Shown piece after piece: positions 47,648 to 59,929 of a stretch of DNA of 64,000 nt; positions within the stretch are counted from its first letter, which is position 1; the number at the start of each line of letters is the position of its first letter. Origin of the DNA: Parasponia andersonii (taxonomy: Eukaryota > Streptophyta > Magnoliopsida > Rosales > Cannabaceae); NCBI GenBank assembly GCA_002914805.1, contig JXTB01000407.1, forward strand, positions 314,830 through 378,829. The letters run 5' to 3'. The translations under genes and the position numbers were made by a program. The notes under the pieces were generated by a model, which was not told the DNA's origin, made no database searches, and was given only the letters and a program-made list of their open reading frames with translations.

Positions 47648-50600
47648 CTACTTATAAGAGGCAGGACTTGGACGGACTCGCAGGGACATACTAGAGTGGT
47701 AGCGCCCTATCTGCTCCTGATGAGAGCCGAGCCCAGGCCTTCTCTTCTGCAGTGACGGGTCCAAACAGTGGTCAACCAACCTCTGGAGCTGGTTCCGGGC
47801 ACGTTCCCATTTGGGGTCAGAGAAGTCCAGGCACACGCGTGGGTCGAATTCTGCCAAGACAAGCCATAACAGAGGTAATACATCCTCAAAACCGGATGAG
47901 CTGAAACTCAGATCCCGATCTCTAGAGTTAATCTTGTCGATCAAAGTGCGAGGAAAATTCACTAAGAACTCAAAACTATATACAACCGAGTCAAACCCAA
48001 ACATAGGCCGCGCTACCGACAAAAGAATGGTGTCGTATAGGATATTTGACCCTAACACTAGACGCGGTCAACAAAAGGAGTAAGAGAATGGAATAAACTT
48101 AGAAAACAGAACAGTTTCTATTATTTAAACAGATGGTTATAGCGAGGGTCAACTTTACAAATACACAGAGCAACAGGCCCTAATTACCTCTAGGCAGGGG
48201 AGTGCAGCCGGCTTTGGCACTTGGACCAGCTCCGGCAGAGGGCGGCGTACCAGGGTCGGAGTTATCACTAGACAAAATGATTATGCCAGACCCATCACCA
48301 GTTGAGGCCCCAAGATCAGGCTGACCGCAAGGAACCTCTAAGGCTTGCTCTAGCGGACCAGAAGCGAGGACAATCTCCTTGGCAATGGAGGTGGATGTAG
48401 AATGTCCGTCTTTTTCTTCGTTGAGCATCTTCAGTACATCAGCAGGGTACACGATATTGATCTCATTCCCTAGCTGCTGCATGTAGTACTTGACAGAATA
48501 ATGGTCCCTCTCGATGCCTTTCTGCTCATCAAACTGGTCTGGCGTTACCACCTCTGCGTGGCCTTCGAATTCCCTGTTCTCCTAGCCAGACCTGTAACTC
48601 TCCGTAGAAAGGACATCCACCTACCTCTGGTACCTCGTCTTCAGCTTCTCCACATCCAACATTCTATCCCTCAGTGCTGCCAGCCTTAGCTCCGCTTGCC
48701 GCTGTGACAAGTCGACTAAAAGAGTGTTAATGTTGGCGAGATCTTTGCCGTGCTTGTGAGACAGCTCTGCATGAGCCCCCATCAATTTTTTGTAATCCAA
48801 GCAAAGATGTCAATTTACCTCATTGGACCGGTTGAATCTGTGCTGCAGGGAATGGGCCTTCTGTTTAGCTTTTGCCTTGGCCGTCCTCGCCTCTTTGGCA
48901 TCATCGACAGCCCTGTTGCGAGCGATGAAGGCCAGCTCCATCTCCACCCCTGCATTCTGCAGGTCCTGCTCCTTGACCTTGAGCTCGTCTTGGGCTAGCT
49001 TGGTGGCCTCGGATTAAGCGAGCCAGTCGGCCTTCACCTCGGCCAACTTTGCAACCAGCTCCTCACGCCTGACCCTTTCGACACTTAGAGCATGAGCCAT
49101 CGCTCTGCCGACCCTAGCCTTATCCAGGCTCCGATACAAGTCGAAGTCAGCCCTCAACTTGGCAAGGGTCGCCTCGCTCCGCTTGGCCAGTGCAGAACGG
49201 GAGTCCAACTCCCTAGTCAGCTCCCTGACGCGAGAAGAATAGAAGGACTAGATAGCAGTTAGCTGTAAGATACAAGAAAGGGAAGTCAGTGTTCAGTGAG
49301 GACACCGAAAAAACGGAGGTGGCGGCCAGACGAGCCAAACCTGCACAATGTTATGACCAGCGATGAATTCAATGTTCTCCAAGGAGAGCACCTCCAGCTC
49401 GGGCTCCGCAGTTGGACCCTCTCCTTGGGCGTTGTCTGTGTCTGAGGAACGCGACTCCACCCCGCAACCACGAGGACACCCTCTCTTCCCACCGAACAAC
49501 CTCCCGAAGCAGTGGTAGTCGGGATGGTAGAAAGCTGGGTGTCGTTGAGTACACCTTCGGTGACAGCTGGAGGTGGCGTCTCCTCAACAGAAGACGCCAT
49601 GGTGACTATTGCTGCATCAGCAGTTTCAGTTGCCACCCCCATTGGAGCCCCGCCTGAGTGTGATTTTTCGGTCTTGTCTTGACCAGTCCCCCCTGACGGG
49701 CCACCGCGTGCGGACCTTCTTCTCCTCATGAGGGTCAACGTGGCCCCATCGTCATCGCTGTCGGAAGAGGGGGCAATTCTGCCCCTCTTCCTTGCCGGGC
49801 CCTCCTTCTCTTTGGATGAGTCGGCCTCATGACGCCGTTTTATTAAGACCAGAGAAGGGAAAGACAGCCGAGATTTTAACCTCAGGGCCCCCCCACTGAG
49901 CTCAGCGATCTCCCCACGGGGGTAAGTAGTAATGGACCCTGTGCTCGTCTTCGAATTGGAGTGGGGGGAGGAAGAGGTCGGAGCAGCGGATTCCTCAGGC
50001 AGACTCGAAGGTGCCCCCTTGCCATAAACGACTTTTATGGCCGTCATCTCCCGAGTCGGAGGTCTGCTTATGCCGGAGGAGGGGACCACAAGTGCCTTGT
50101 CTTCTGAAGACACCACAAGGTGCCGACCAGCGGATACCTTGGATCGAACCTTATCCACAGTGACACTTCCCTTGACTGGAGAGGGGTTAGCTGAAGGGCC
50201 TACATCAGAACTATAAAGAGCAAGCAACGTAGTTAGAACACAGCTATAACCCGATCGATAGAGCTCCAGAATGCGAAAATGGACTCACCCTTAACTCTCT
50301 TGGGGGCGGCGGTTTCCTCTCTACGGAGCCTGACGCACTCCTCGGCCACGAGCCTCACGGCCTCTTCAAGCTCGTGGCTAGTCGGCGTCATCAGGTCGTA
50401 GGGACCCGCTAGATGGCTCGATGTCGTAACCTGACGACCCACCATGGTGATGCGACTCTGCTCATCACGAGGAACCAGTTCAGAGCCGGGGCGTCAAGCT
50501 GGCTCCACAGGTGCTTTGTGATGGACCAGGTATTCAGCGGAAAGGGAAGGTATGAGATCATCCTAGGCATTATATACATCACCTGGGGTTCAGGATGGCC

Positions 50601-51270
50601 TGGATGTGTCAGCAATCTCCAGGGGACCTAAAGATGACGATCTCCTCCAGCTCGTTGAACTGCCCCGCCGATAATTGTGGCTCAAATCTGCTTTCTTCCG
50701 CAGAGGCTGCATAAGGAAAAATATCATGAGCAATAATGGACAAGGTGAACGCAGACCCATTCACCCAAGAAGAGCACTACGCCGCTCTGACAACATACAG
50801 CCTAGAGTAGGAGTCCCATTGCTTGTTTGACCTCGGTAAGCTCCAGAAAATATGGCATCCCAGGAGCGGTTGGAGGTAGAAACTAGGGTAGGAACTCTTT
50901 TTGGGAATAAGGGTGAGCTTGTAGGCATAAAAGACCACCTCCAGGTCTATATGTATGTTATACAGAATTGACAGGGTGGAAAGCCCCATCAAGATCATGA
51001 TTTCGTTAGTGTTGAGCTGCATCGTATAAATCTCCGTGAGACTAGAGAACTGATGGACCAAGGGAGGGAGAGGAAACCGCAACCACTCCAGATGCTGCCT
51101 CTCCAGAACGATGGATCCCTCTGGAGCAGAAAGGTAAAGGTATTAGTCCGTTGGGCTGTCGACCCTCTCTAAAGTGACTCTGCCTAGGAAGCAGAGCTGC
51201 CTCCTCAATGATCCTAATTCGGAATTCACAACGGGGTGGAGTTTCTGATTCAGATCAAGGGCCGTTGTGT
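47648..51270 (-). pseudogene. Antisense gene of the Tat element (gypsy-type putative transposon protein)
   Basis: A long minus-strand gene lies between the arrays and the 3' LTR. Its first part (about 51082-50780) reads RFPLPPLVHQF, ILMGLSTLSILYN, VFYAYKLTLIP and SLPRSNKQWDS, resembling the domain annotated in plants as putative gypsy-type transposon (PF04195). Then come LDAPALNWF, a Ser/Thr- and Lys/Arg-rich part (50210-49345), an Ala/Glu/Arg-rich coiled coil (49210-48560) and an acidic tail. Three in-frame GT-AG introns are plausible: 50288-50211, 49340-49263 and 48187-48058. Several stops interrupt it. Antisense ORFs are known in some Tat elements; the function is unknown. Confidence 0.75.
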
Positions 51271-51587
51271 TAGACGTGATCGAAGAAGACGAAAGGTTCT
51301 AAGAAAAAGAAGATGTGAAAACCCTAAGATTTGAGAAAGCTGAAATACTTGGAGATTTTGGTAAAGTAAGAAATGAGCGTAAATGCAGCTTTTATAGAGG
51401 GGGAGCCGAAGAGATTTTCCTGGAGAAGGGCAGGACAAGGAAGACCGAAGCGTCAGAATTTCGAAATTTAAAAAATTGTGACACGAGATGGTGTGCCTCC
51501 GCGCCGGCAATTGGGGAGCGACATGCATCCCTCAAATTAGAGGAACGGAGAAATGATTTTCCCACTTGATGGATACGAATCCATCAA

Positions 51588-51606
51588 ATAGGGAAATGGG
51601 GGCAGT
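51588..51606 (+). other. Polypurine tract before the 3' LTR of the Tat element
   Basis: AGGGAAATGGGGGCAGT abuts the TGTGGGAC start of the 3' LTR, the place of plus-strand priming. Confidence 0.7.
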
Positions 51607-52435
51607 TGTGGGACCCATTCCTAAACCATATACCACATGGACGATTAAGTAGCGGAACAGGTTATAAACGGGGCACACCATCCGACAAGTGTCAGAGTGA
51701 CTAGTTAAAGGCCACGCAAGTGGCACGTGGTACCACATAGGCCCGTGAGCTGTCCGAGGCTAGGGCCGAGCCCATCCCAGACCCTGGATGGACTCGGCCC
51801 AGTCCGATTCTTATCTCGATAGCTGAGGATCAGGAACCCCAAGGGTCTTTCACCAGAGTACAATGGGAGGCAACTCACAGCTCCAGACCCAGACAGAGCA
51901 TTTAATGCGATCCTGAGTAGGTGTGCGCATTGGATAAACCGTCCTGACAGAACGGCAGTTTGTCAAAATCTCGCCCCTGATAGACTCGAGCCATAGGGGA
52001 CAGCGGAAACTAGGCTAAGACAATACAGGGAGAATCACGGTAATCTCGGCCCGTGATCTCTGGAGTAAGTCCTGATGAGGAAAGGTACTCGATTCTGGGA
52101 TTGAGAACTATGAGGTTCACAATTTTAGGATTATATATATGAGCCATGCATCCCCAGAAAAAAGGAGACATACGCATACAAAAAAAAATGTTCAAGAGTT
52201 TATGAGCAAAAGAAAAAATATACTCATAAAAAGAAAAACTAAATCTTTGCTACTCTGAATCAAAGATAAAGAACTGACTTAAGCATCGGAGAGTCTTTAG
52301 AGGTGGCCTCCCCCACCTCTCCGATCCTGCCTGAAATCGAAAGCTCTTTGAGATAGTAAGGACACGAGGACAGTTAGAGGATACAACGTCAGCAATTTAG
52401 AGACACGTGGATAGTTGGTAAAAACCACTCTAACA
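51607..52435 (+). repeat. 3' LTR of the Tat element
   Basis: TGTGGGACCC to CACTCTAACA, the partner of 41791-42620, 829 bp. The five bases after it (ggtat) correspond to agtat before the 5' LTR, with one mismatch. Confidence 0.92.
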
Positions 52436-52440
52436 GGTAT

Positions 52441-53330
52441 TAAGACTGGCTTGCACTCAAATCATCCCGAATTTCTGTTGCAGATCTTTCACATATTTTT
52501 GTTGACAGAAAATAATCCTTCTTTTGACTGATCGACCTCTAGTCCAAGAAAGTGCTTAGTTCTCTAAGTTCCCTCATTTGGAATTGGATTGACAAATTCT
52601 CCTTCGTCTACCAAGAAAGAGCTCGGTTCTCTAATCTCATTTTCGTCATCTCTGATGATGGTCAAATCATCCACATATACCAGCACTATTGCCAATTTTC
52701 CTTCTCTAGCTTTAACAAATAAGTTAGAATTTGTATATGCTATTGAATGACTACTTTGTAGTAAACACTCAACAATTTTTCCATACTGTGCCTTTCGCAA
52801 CTTGCACACATAGTAGGGATGAACTCTATTCTCAAATTCCCTTGGTTAGATTATGTAAATCTCTCGATCCAATACTTCATGAAGAAAAGTATTTTTTATA
52901 TCTATTTGCCAGTTTTAATCTTTGTTGGCTGCAAGTGTAAGTGTAAGCAAAACTCGTAAAGTTACAAACTTTGCCACTGGACTAAACATTTCATCATAGT
53001 CTAGTCTATAAAGCTGAGAGAATCATTGTGCCATCAATTGAGCCTTGTACCTTTTGAATGATCTATCTGGGCGATGCTTTATCCTGTATACCTATTTGCA
53101 GGATATGAGTTTCACATTTCTTGGCTTTGGCGCTAGATCCCAAGTCTGATTCTGCTCTAGTGCAGTAATTTTTTCTCGCATAGCTTGGAACTTTGTGATG
53201 CTTCTTCAAACGTCTTAGGTTCTCTTGTAATTTCTTCTGCTATTGCTATGTTGGCGTACTTGGGATTTGGCTTTCGAATTTTGGTCGACCTTCTAATTAG
53301 CTGCGCTTGTGGACTCGTGATTAGAATGCA
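52441..53330 (-). pseudogene. Copia B reverse transcriptase, N-terminal part
   Basis: Minus frames read QAQLIRRSTKIRKPNPKYAN and EEPKTFEEA-like sequence at the start of RT. Further on come LRKAQYGKIV and LVYVDDLTIIRDDENEI, the YVDD catalytic box, then FLGLEVDQSKEGLF and CKPV at the Tat junction. Stops and frameshifts are frequent. Upstream of QAQL the integrase is missing. Confidence 0.88.
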
Positions 53331-54585
53331 AAAATGACATTTTGAGAATGATTACAATAGTGTATTTGTGGAAATATTAAGCTAAAATTGATATTTTTAT
53401 AAGAATATTACCCAATGTATTATTTTAATTTTTTTTTTCTCTAAATGTGACATTTTTACGAAGATAACTCATAAATGGCTATTTTTGCAGCTTACATTCA
53501 ATGGACAAAGCAAAGCCCATTTGCTTTATAATCAGCTTTCTCCTTCGTATGTACGGGAGGAACTTTAATAAAAGCAAAGTGTAATGCATATATGAGAAGC
53601 ACTAATTCACATGTGGAGCTTTAACAAAGAAAAGGAAATATGCGTGCAAGTGTGGATGAGCAGAAGATGGAGAAATGAATAAAGAAAAGAAAATAAACAC
53701 ATTAATGTAATGTGTGCGTGTGATGAGCACAGGAAGATAATTAAATCAATAAAGAAGTGACAAGCAAAACATTGCTTCGTGCCAGGCGACATCATTTATG
53801 TAATTGCGAGAGGATGGAACAATCAATAAAGAAACAAAAGAAAAGAAAAGGAAAAAGCTTGGCCAGTGCAATTTCATGGACGAATTGCTTTTTTCTATAA
53901 TTTGCTTGTTTTTCACTTTCTTGTGGGATGACATCTCAAATTTGTTACAATTATCCAAGTATAATTTAAGCGTAAATCAAATTTTGGAACAAGCAAAGAT
54001 TTTCAAATTTTGAAAAAAAGGTAAGTAAAATTTTCTTTTATTATTGTTATTTTTTTTTAGTGTATTTATAATTCCTTGTTTTAGTTCTCAAAAAAAAAAA
54101 ATTGTTAATTGTATTTTGTTTATACATTAGTTTCTATTTGTTAGCATTATATTTGTTTTTCTTATGTTTACTTTTTGATTAAAAAAAAACAAAAACAAAA
54201 AAAAATTATATATAAAAAAAACCTTTTACGTTGATGGTTCATGTACTTTCATTTTGTTTTTTTTTTATAATTATACATAATATCTTGTCTTTTTCTTTAC
54301 GATGCTCTAGTGATTTTTGGTTACATTTATTTTATTTTATTTTATTATTAGTTTTATGTATCTATCAGGTTGTTTTATTTATCTACATTCCTTTTAATTC
54401 TTTTTTTTTTTGTAGATTTAGTTTTCTTTCTTAGTCTGGGTTAATTTCTAGGATTTTAATTAGGTTGTGATCAATTGAGCAGTTTAGATTACTTAATTTA
54501 TAATTAATTTGTGTAAATTGGTAGTTTTAGATTAATGTTGACCTTTTAGACTAAGATTTTTGTTTTGAAAAAAAATTGTTTTGAT
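53330..54585. other. AT-rich 5' part of the Athila insertion
   Basis: Probably LTR and leader of the Athila element. It has long T and A runs (53428, 54090, 54180, 54400) and no ORF of note. No TG...CA boundaries or primer site could be fixed. Confidence 0.4.
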
Positions 54586-54588
54586 TTT

Positions 54589-55840
54589 ATGAGCTGGAAG
54601 AGAAATGAGCTTGGGAGTCTTGTTAGAAGACTCGAATTTGAGCCACCACTTAGTCTTAGAACCATCAGTAAAGCCTTATTTGATTCCTGGTATACTATAG
54701 CATTGTCTGTTATTCTTTCTATTCCTAGCAATATGAGTCAACACGAGGAAGATCATATTAGGTCATAAAAAGACTACTTGCACCGCACTTTACTCGTACT
54801 ACTACACCATCATGTATCATGTTTCCTCCTAATATACCACAATTAGATTTTAAGTCTGGTATGATCCAACTTCTATCCATTTTTTATAGCTTAGAAAGCA
54901 AAAATCTATACGTGTATATTAGGAAATTTGAAGAAGTAGTAGCCACTTTCCATAGCCAACCCAATGCCATAGATGCTGTTAGGTTGAAAATTTTCCATTT
55001 CTCCCTAAAAGATAAAGCGAAGAGTTGACTATACTATTTGAGACCAAGATCTATAGGTACATGGATGGAAATGATATAAACTTTCTTCAACAAATATTTT
55101 TTACATCATAAGACCAATAACCTTAAGAAACAAATCTCAAAATTTTCCCAAAAGAATAGTGAAACTCTATACCAATCTTGAAAAAATTCAAAGAATTGTT
55201 GAACATATGCCCACACCATAGGTATGAAAGTTGACGCTTAGTTAACTATTTCTATGAGGGACTTACCTATAGGGAGCGCTAATTTATAGAGATGATGTAC
55301 AATGGTGAGTTCCTATATAAGGACCCCGATGAAGCCATAGAGTACCTTAATGAGTTAGCTGAGAAAGCTCATACTTGGACTAGACCTTACATTACTGATA
55401 GCACCAATAGGTCCTGACCCACCGGAGTTTACCATCTCAGGGAAGAAAATAGTGTAAAAGCCCAACTGAAAGTTTTGACCACAGAACTTAAGGCTTTAAA
55501 AACCAAAGGTAGTAAAGCCACCTATATAGTTGCTAGGGTCAAAACTCAGGCTACTTGCTTTATTTGTGGGAGAGTGGATCACCAAGCTCAAGATTATCTA
55601 ACCTACAGTGAGATGAGAGGGGTTTACGAAGAATAATACAATACCTTTGGGATGTTTAGAAGACCTTTCTCACCTTATTCTGATACATACAATCCTGAAT
55701 GGAGAAACTATCCCAACTTCAGTTGGAAAGTTGATCCTAAGTAACCCACCTCATTCAACAACTGGAGCACTGAGGCTTAACTACCCAAATCTTACCATTC
55801 ATCTCAATATAATGCATGAAAAAATAGAAATCCCTTAAAG
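54589..55840 (+). pseudogene. Athila-type gag
   Basis: It starts near MSWKRNELGS. Conserved blocks are IRKFEEVVATFHSQPNAIDA, RLKIFHFSLKDKAKS (stop, then LYYLRPRSIGTW), FFNKYF, MYNGEFLYKDPDEAIEYL and NELAEKAHTW. A zinc knuckle near 55556 reads CFICGRVDHQAQDY, in which the last Cys of CX2CX4HX4C has become Tyr. Many stops. Confidence 0.85.
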
Positions 55841-56439
55841 GAAACACTTTAGACATTTATAGTGACACAAAATAAAACCAACCAAAAGTTCAAGTCTGTA
55901 CTTACTCATATGGTTAAAGAGAATAAAGAGATCAAAAGCCAAATCACAAAATTGACAAGTACTCTTACTGTACAAGAGCAAGGAAGATTTCCTTCACAAC
56001 TCCATTCTAATCTAAAAGTACAACATATGGCATAGACTTCCACTACTTAACAATAAAACCTCAAGGAGGTTAACGTTATTACTACTTAGAGTGGTAAAGT
56101 CCTAGATGGACCAAATTTGCCACCGAGTAACACAAACATCATCATTCCAAGTAACACTAAAGATCTCCCTCCACAAGAGATTGAGAAGAAGAGTCCTGTT
56201 CAAGTCCCTTTTCTCAAGCTCTATTATCTGGAGGAAAAACCCTAAAAAGCCAAGGTGAGATCATAGAACACCTTAAACAAGTTAAGAGTAACTTATCCTT
56301 ATTATATATGATCAGACAGGTACAAATATATGCAAAGGTGATCAAGGATCTATGCACTATGAAGAGGAAGTACCACATCAAGAGGACAATATTCTTGATT
56401 GAATAGGTAAGTGTGATGATTGAGCTAAAAATACTGTCA

Positions 56440-57200
56440 AAATACAAAGATTCAAGATGCCCTATAAGCATTTTTCACGTTGGGATATGTGAGTTTGGCC
56501 AAGTGTTACTTGACCTGGGAGCAAGTATATATCTAATGCCATATTCAGTTTACTTGCAATAGGGACTTGGAGAAATGAAGCCCACTTCAGTAGTACTATA
56601 ATTGGCCAATTGCTCCATCAAGAGGCCTCGAGGCATAATATCTCTTGCAAATTGATAAGTTCTACTACCCCGTCGACTTTTTGATTCTTGATACACATTT
56701 TGTTGTTAATATGGAGTAGAAAATACTGCTGATCTTAGGCCGACTATTCCTTGCTACAACTAATGCCCTTATTAATCGTAGGAATGGCCAAATAAAGCTT
56801 TCATTCAATAACATGACATTAGAAATCAATATCTTCCATGTTGGAAAACAGCTGCAAGTAGAGGATATGTGCTATCAGTCATACTTGGTAGACTCGTTAG
56901 CTGAAGAGAAATTGTGTTTATAGAAAACTTTCTCCTTAACTCGCCTACTTCAGATTATTTTATACCTACTGATCTATTTGATTTGATTGTCATATTTGGG
57001 CAGGATAAATTTCTAGATTATGGCAACCATACTTCGAGGAGTTGCTATGTGAAAGAGAAATACCAAAAACCATCGGCTCTTAAGATATCAAAAATTGAGT
57101 TAGCCCAACTATCCAAAGGTTTGAAACACGCATTCTTGGGATCAGGTGATACCTTTCTTATACATCAAAAAATTAATAAATTTGTTGAGAGAACATAAGT
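56440..57200 (+). pseudogene. Athila-type protease region
   Basis: Near 56505 the frame gives LLDLGASIYLMPYSVYLQ, matching the aspartic protease motif DLGASINLMP of Athila polyproteins with one change. A linker follows with the short frame FVERT ending at 57198. Confidence 0.75.
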
Positions 57201-57239
57201 CTGCACTAGGTTGGATAATAGTTGATATTAAAGGTATTT

Positions 57240-58570
57240 CCCCACTGATTTGTTCCCATAGGATTCATTTAGAAGAAGGAGCACAACCCTATAGAGACTT
57301 CTAGAAAAGACTTAATCCTAAAATGAAAGAAGTTGTTAAAAAAGAAATCTTAAACCTGTTAGATACATGTATAATCTATCCGATATTTGATAGTAAATGA
57401 GTGGGTCCAACGTAAGTAGTTCCTAAGAAATTTGGGGTAATTGTAGTTGAAAATAAGAATGTGGTACCTCTTCCAACTAGGATAGTCACTAGGTAGTGCA
57501 TGTGCATTGATTATAGGAAATTAAACTTTGTCACTCGAAATGACCGTTTCCTATTGCCATTTATCGATTAAATCTTAGAACGAGTAGTTGGCCATCCCTT
57601 CTATTGCTTTCTTGATGGATATTTAGGATATTATCATATAGAAATAGCAATAGAAGATTAGGATAATACTACTTTTATATGCTTTTTTGGTACTTGGTTT
57701 ATATAATGCGCCTGCTACATTTCAGCATTGCATGATGAGTATATTTTCTGATATGGTTTAAAAATGTATGGAAATTTTTATGGATGATTTGATAATTTTT
57801 GGTTATTCTTTTGACTTATGTCTACTTAACTTGAAAGCTGTTTTGAGTAGGTGTGAAGAAAAAGGTCTTGTGCTAAATTGGGAAAAATGTCATTTTATGG
57901 TATCTTCTAGAATTGTTTTGGGGCACATTGTGTCTGAAAAAGGAATAGAAGTTGACAAGTCAAAAGTTAAGTTGATCTCTAAATTACCTACCCCAAGACA
58001 GTAAGATATTTTGGTACTTTCTTGGATATGCTGGCTTCTATAAGAGGTTTATGTAAAAATTTTCTATCATATCTCGATCATTGTGTAATATTCTGGCCAA
58101 CGAAACTAAGTTCAACTGGACTCTAGAGTGTGATGAAGTATTCAAAACACTTGTTGCTAAGCTCACTTTCACTCTTATCATGCAGTCACCCGACTGGAAT
58201 CTATCGTTTGAAATTATGTGTGATATTAGCAATTACACCGTATGAGCTGTCCTTGGTAAGCGAGGTGAAGAGAAGTCCTTTTTTCTTTATTTCACTAGTA
58301 GGACCTTAAATAGTACTCAAATGAATTATTCTGCCACTAAAAAAGAGCTATAGCTGCTATCTTTGCCTTAGATGAATTTTGTGCATATATTATTAGTTTG
58401 CCTATCACTGTGTTTATTGACCATTCGACTCTTAAGTACATTCTTTCTAAGAAGGATGCTAAGACTCACTTGATTAGGTGGATTCTTTTATTTTAGGAAT
58501 TTGATCTTATAACTAAGGATAACAAGAGTGTTAAAAATATTGTGGCTGATTATTTATCTCGTTTGGAATT
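57240..58570 (+). pseudogene. Athila-type RT and RNase H
   Basis: RT landmarks: VPKKFGVIVVENKN, CIDYRKLNFVTRNDRF, HPFYCFLDGYLGYYHIEIAI, then the catalytic box EIFMDDLIIFG at about 57770-57800 and GLVLNWEKCHFMV, LGHIVSEKGIEVDK. The RNase H follows with CDEVFKTLVAKL, CDISNY, YFTSRTLNSTQMNYSATKKE and TVFIDHSTLKYIL. At least ten stops or shifts. Confidence 0.88.
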
Positions 58571-58739
58571 CAATGATTCAGTCAAAGGTCTATCTATTTG
58601 AGACGATTTCCCTAATGAACACCTATTCACCGTTAGCCAAGTACCATGATATGTATATATCGTCAACTATTTGGTTTCCAGTGAAATGCCATCGATTTGG
58701 AGTGCACAAGATAAGCATAAATTCTTAGTTGAGGTAAAA

Positions 58740-59760
58740 CATTTTTATTGGGATGATTCTTACTTGTTTAAGTATTGTCCTAACTAAATTATGAGAAGAT
58801 GTATTCTAGAAACTGAAATAAGTAGTGTCTTGAGCTTCTATTATTCTGAGACATATGGTGGTCAATTCTCAATGAAAAAGACTACTGCAAAGATTTCATA
58901 ATGTGGCCTTTATTAGCCCACTTTGTTCAAAGACATTAACACTTTTTGTTGTTCTTGTAAAAGATGCTAAATGCTAAGTTCATTGACTCGTCGTCACATG
59001 ATGCCCCTTACCCTATTCTTGTCATTGAGATATTCAATTATTGGGGTATTGATCTTATGAGTCCTTTTCTAACTTCTTTTAGTTATCTTTACATTCTTCT
59101 TGCTGTAGACTCTGTGTCCAAATAGGTCGAGGCTGTGCTATGTCGTACCAATAATAATATTATTGTGGTTAAATTTCTAAAAGAAAATGTGTTATCTAAC
59201 TATGGTACACCACGTGTCATCACTAGTGATCAAGGGATATATTTCTATAACCGTTCTTTTGAGGCTTGATGCGCAGGTATAGTGTTCTTCACAAGGTTTC
59301 AACTATCGACCATTCACAAACTAACGGACAAGTTGAGCTAGTAAATAAGGAGGTCAAACGAATTCTAGAGAAGACAGTCAACCTTAACTGCAAAGATTGG
59401 TCATTACGCCTTTTTGATGAACTTTGAGCATATCGAACTGCTTACAAGGCCACCCTTAGGATGTCCCCCTATCAGCTTGTCTATGGGAAGGCATATCACC
59501 TATTAGTCAAGCTCGAGCATTAAGCTTATTTGGCTGTTAAGGCCCTTAACTTTGATTTTAATGGTGTAGGTCTTAATAAAAAATTATAGTTATCAGAAAT
59601 TGAAGAATTGAAGAATGACGCATATGACAACTCCAGGATCTATAAGGCAAGGTTGAAAGTTGCTCACGATAAATAGATCCTGAGAAAGAATTTTGAGCCA
59701 AATTAACAGGTGCATCTTTTTGATTCTTGATTTCATCTCTACCCTAGAAAGCTAAGATCG
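58740..59760 (+). pseudogene. Athila-type integrase
   Basis: The core reads EIFNYWGIDLMSPF (first Asp), LYILLAVDSVSK, VKFLKENVLSNYGTPRVITS then DQGIYFYNRSF (second Asp). A frame change follows, and then SPYQLVYGKAYHL with the usual C-terminal region. Inactive. Confidence 0.85.
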
Positions 59761-59929
59761 AGATGGACCAGTCTATACATGGTGAAATGTGTTTTTCCCA
59801 ACGGTATTGTTGAAGTTTAAGATCCAACCGACAGGAGAATTTTCAAAATAAATGGGTAGTGGTTGAAAACTTTTGTAGAAAGAGTAGATCAACCTGAGAA
59901 GATCACTTTGGTAGCTTTTGTCTGTGACA

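Larger units (their letters stand above)
41791..52435 (+). mobile_element. Tat-lineage Ty3/gypsy element, both LTRs present, internally rearranged
   Basis: It has LTRs of about 830 bp at 41791-42620 and 51607-52435, a PBS after the first, and a purine tract before the second. The 5-bp flanks are agtat (41786-41790) and ggtat (52436-52440). The order is gag, part of RT, gypsy RNase H, a second archaeal-type RNase H, integrase, two tandem arrays and an antisense gene. The second RNase H and antisense gene point to the Tat lineage. Protease and the front of RT are absent, and a gag block is inverted. Confidence 0.92.
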
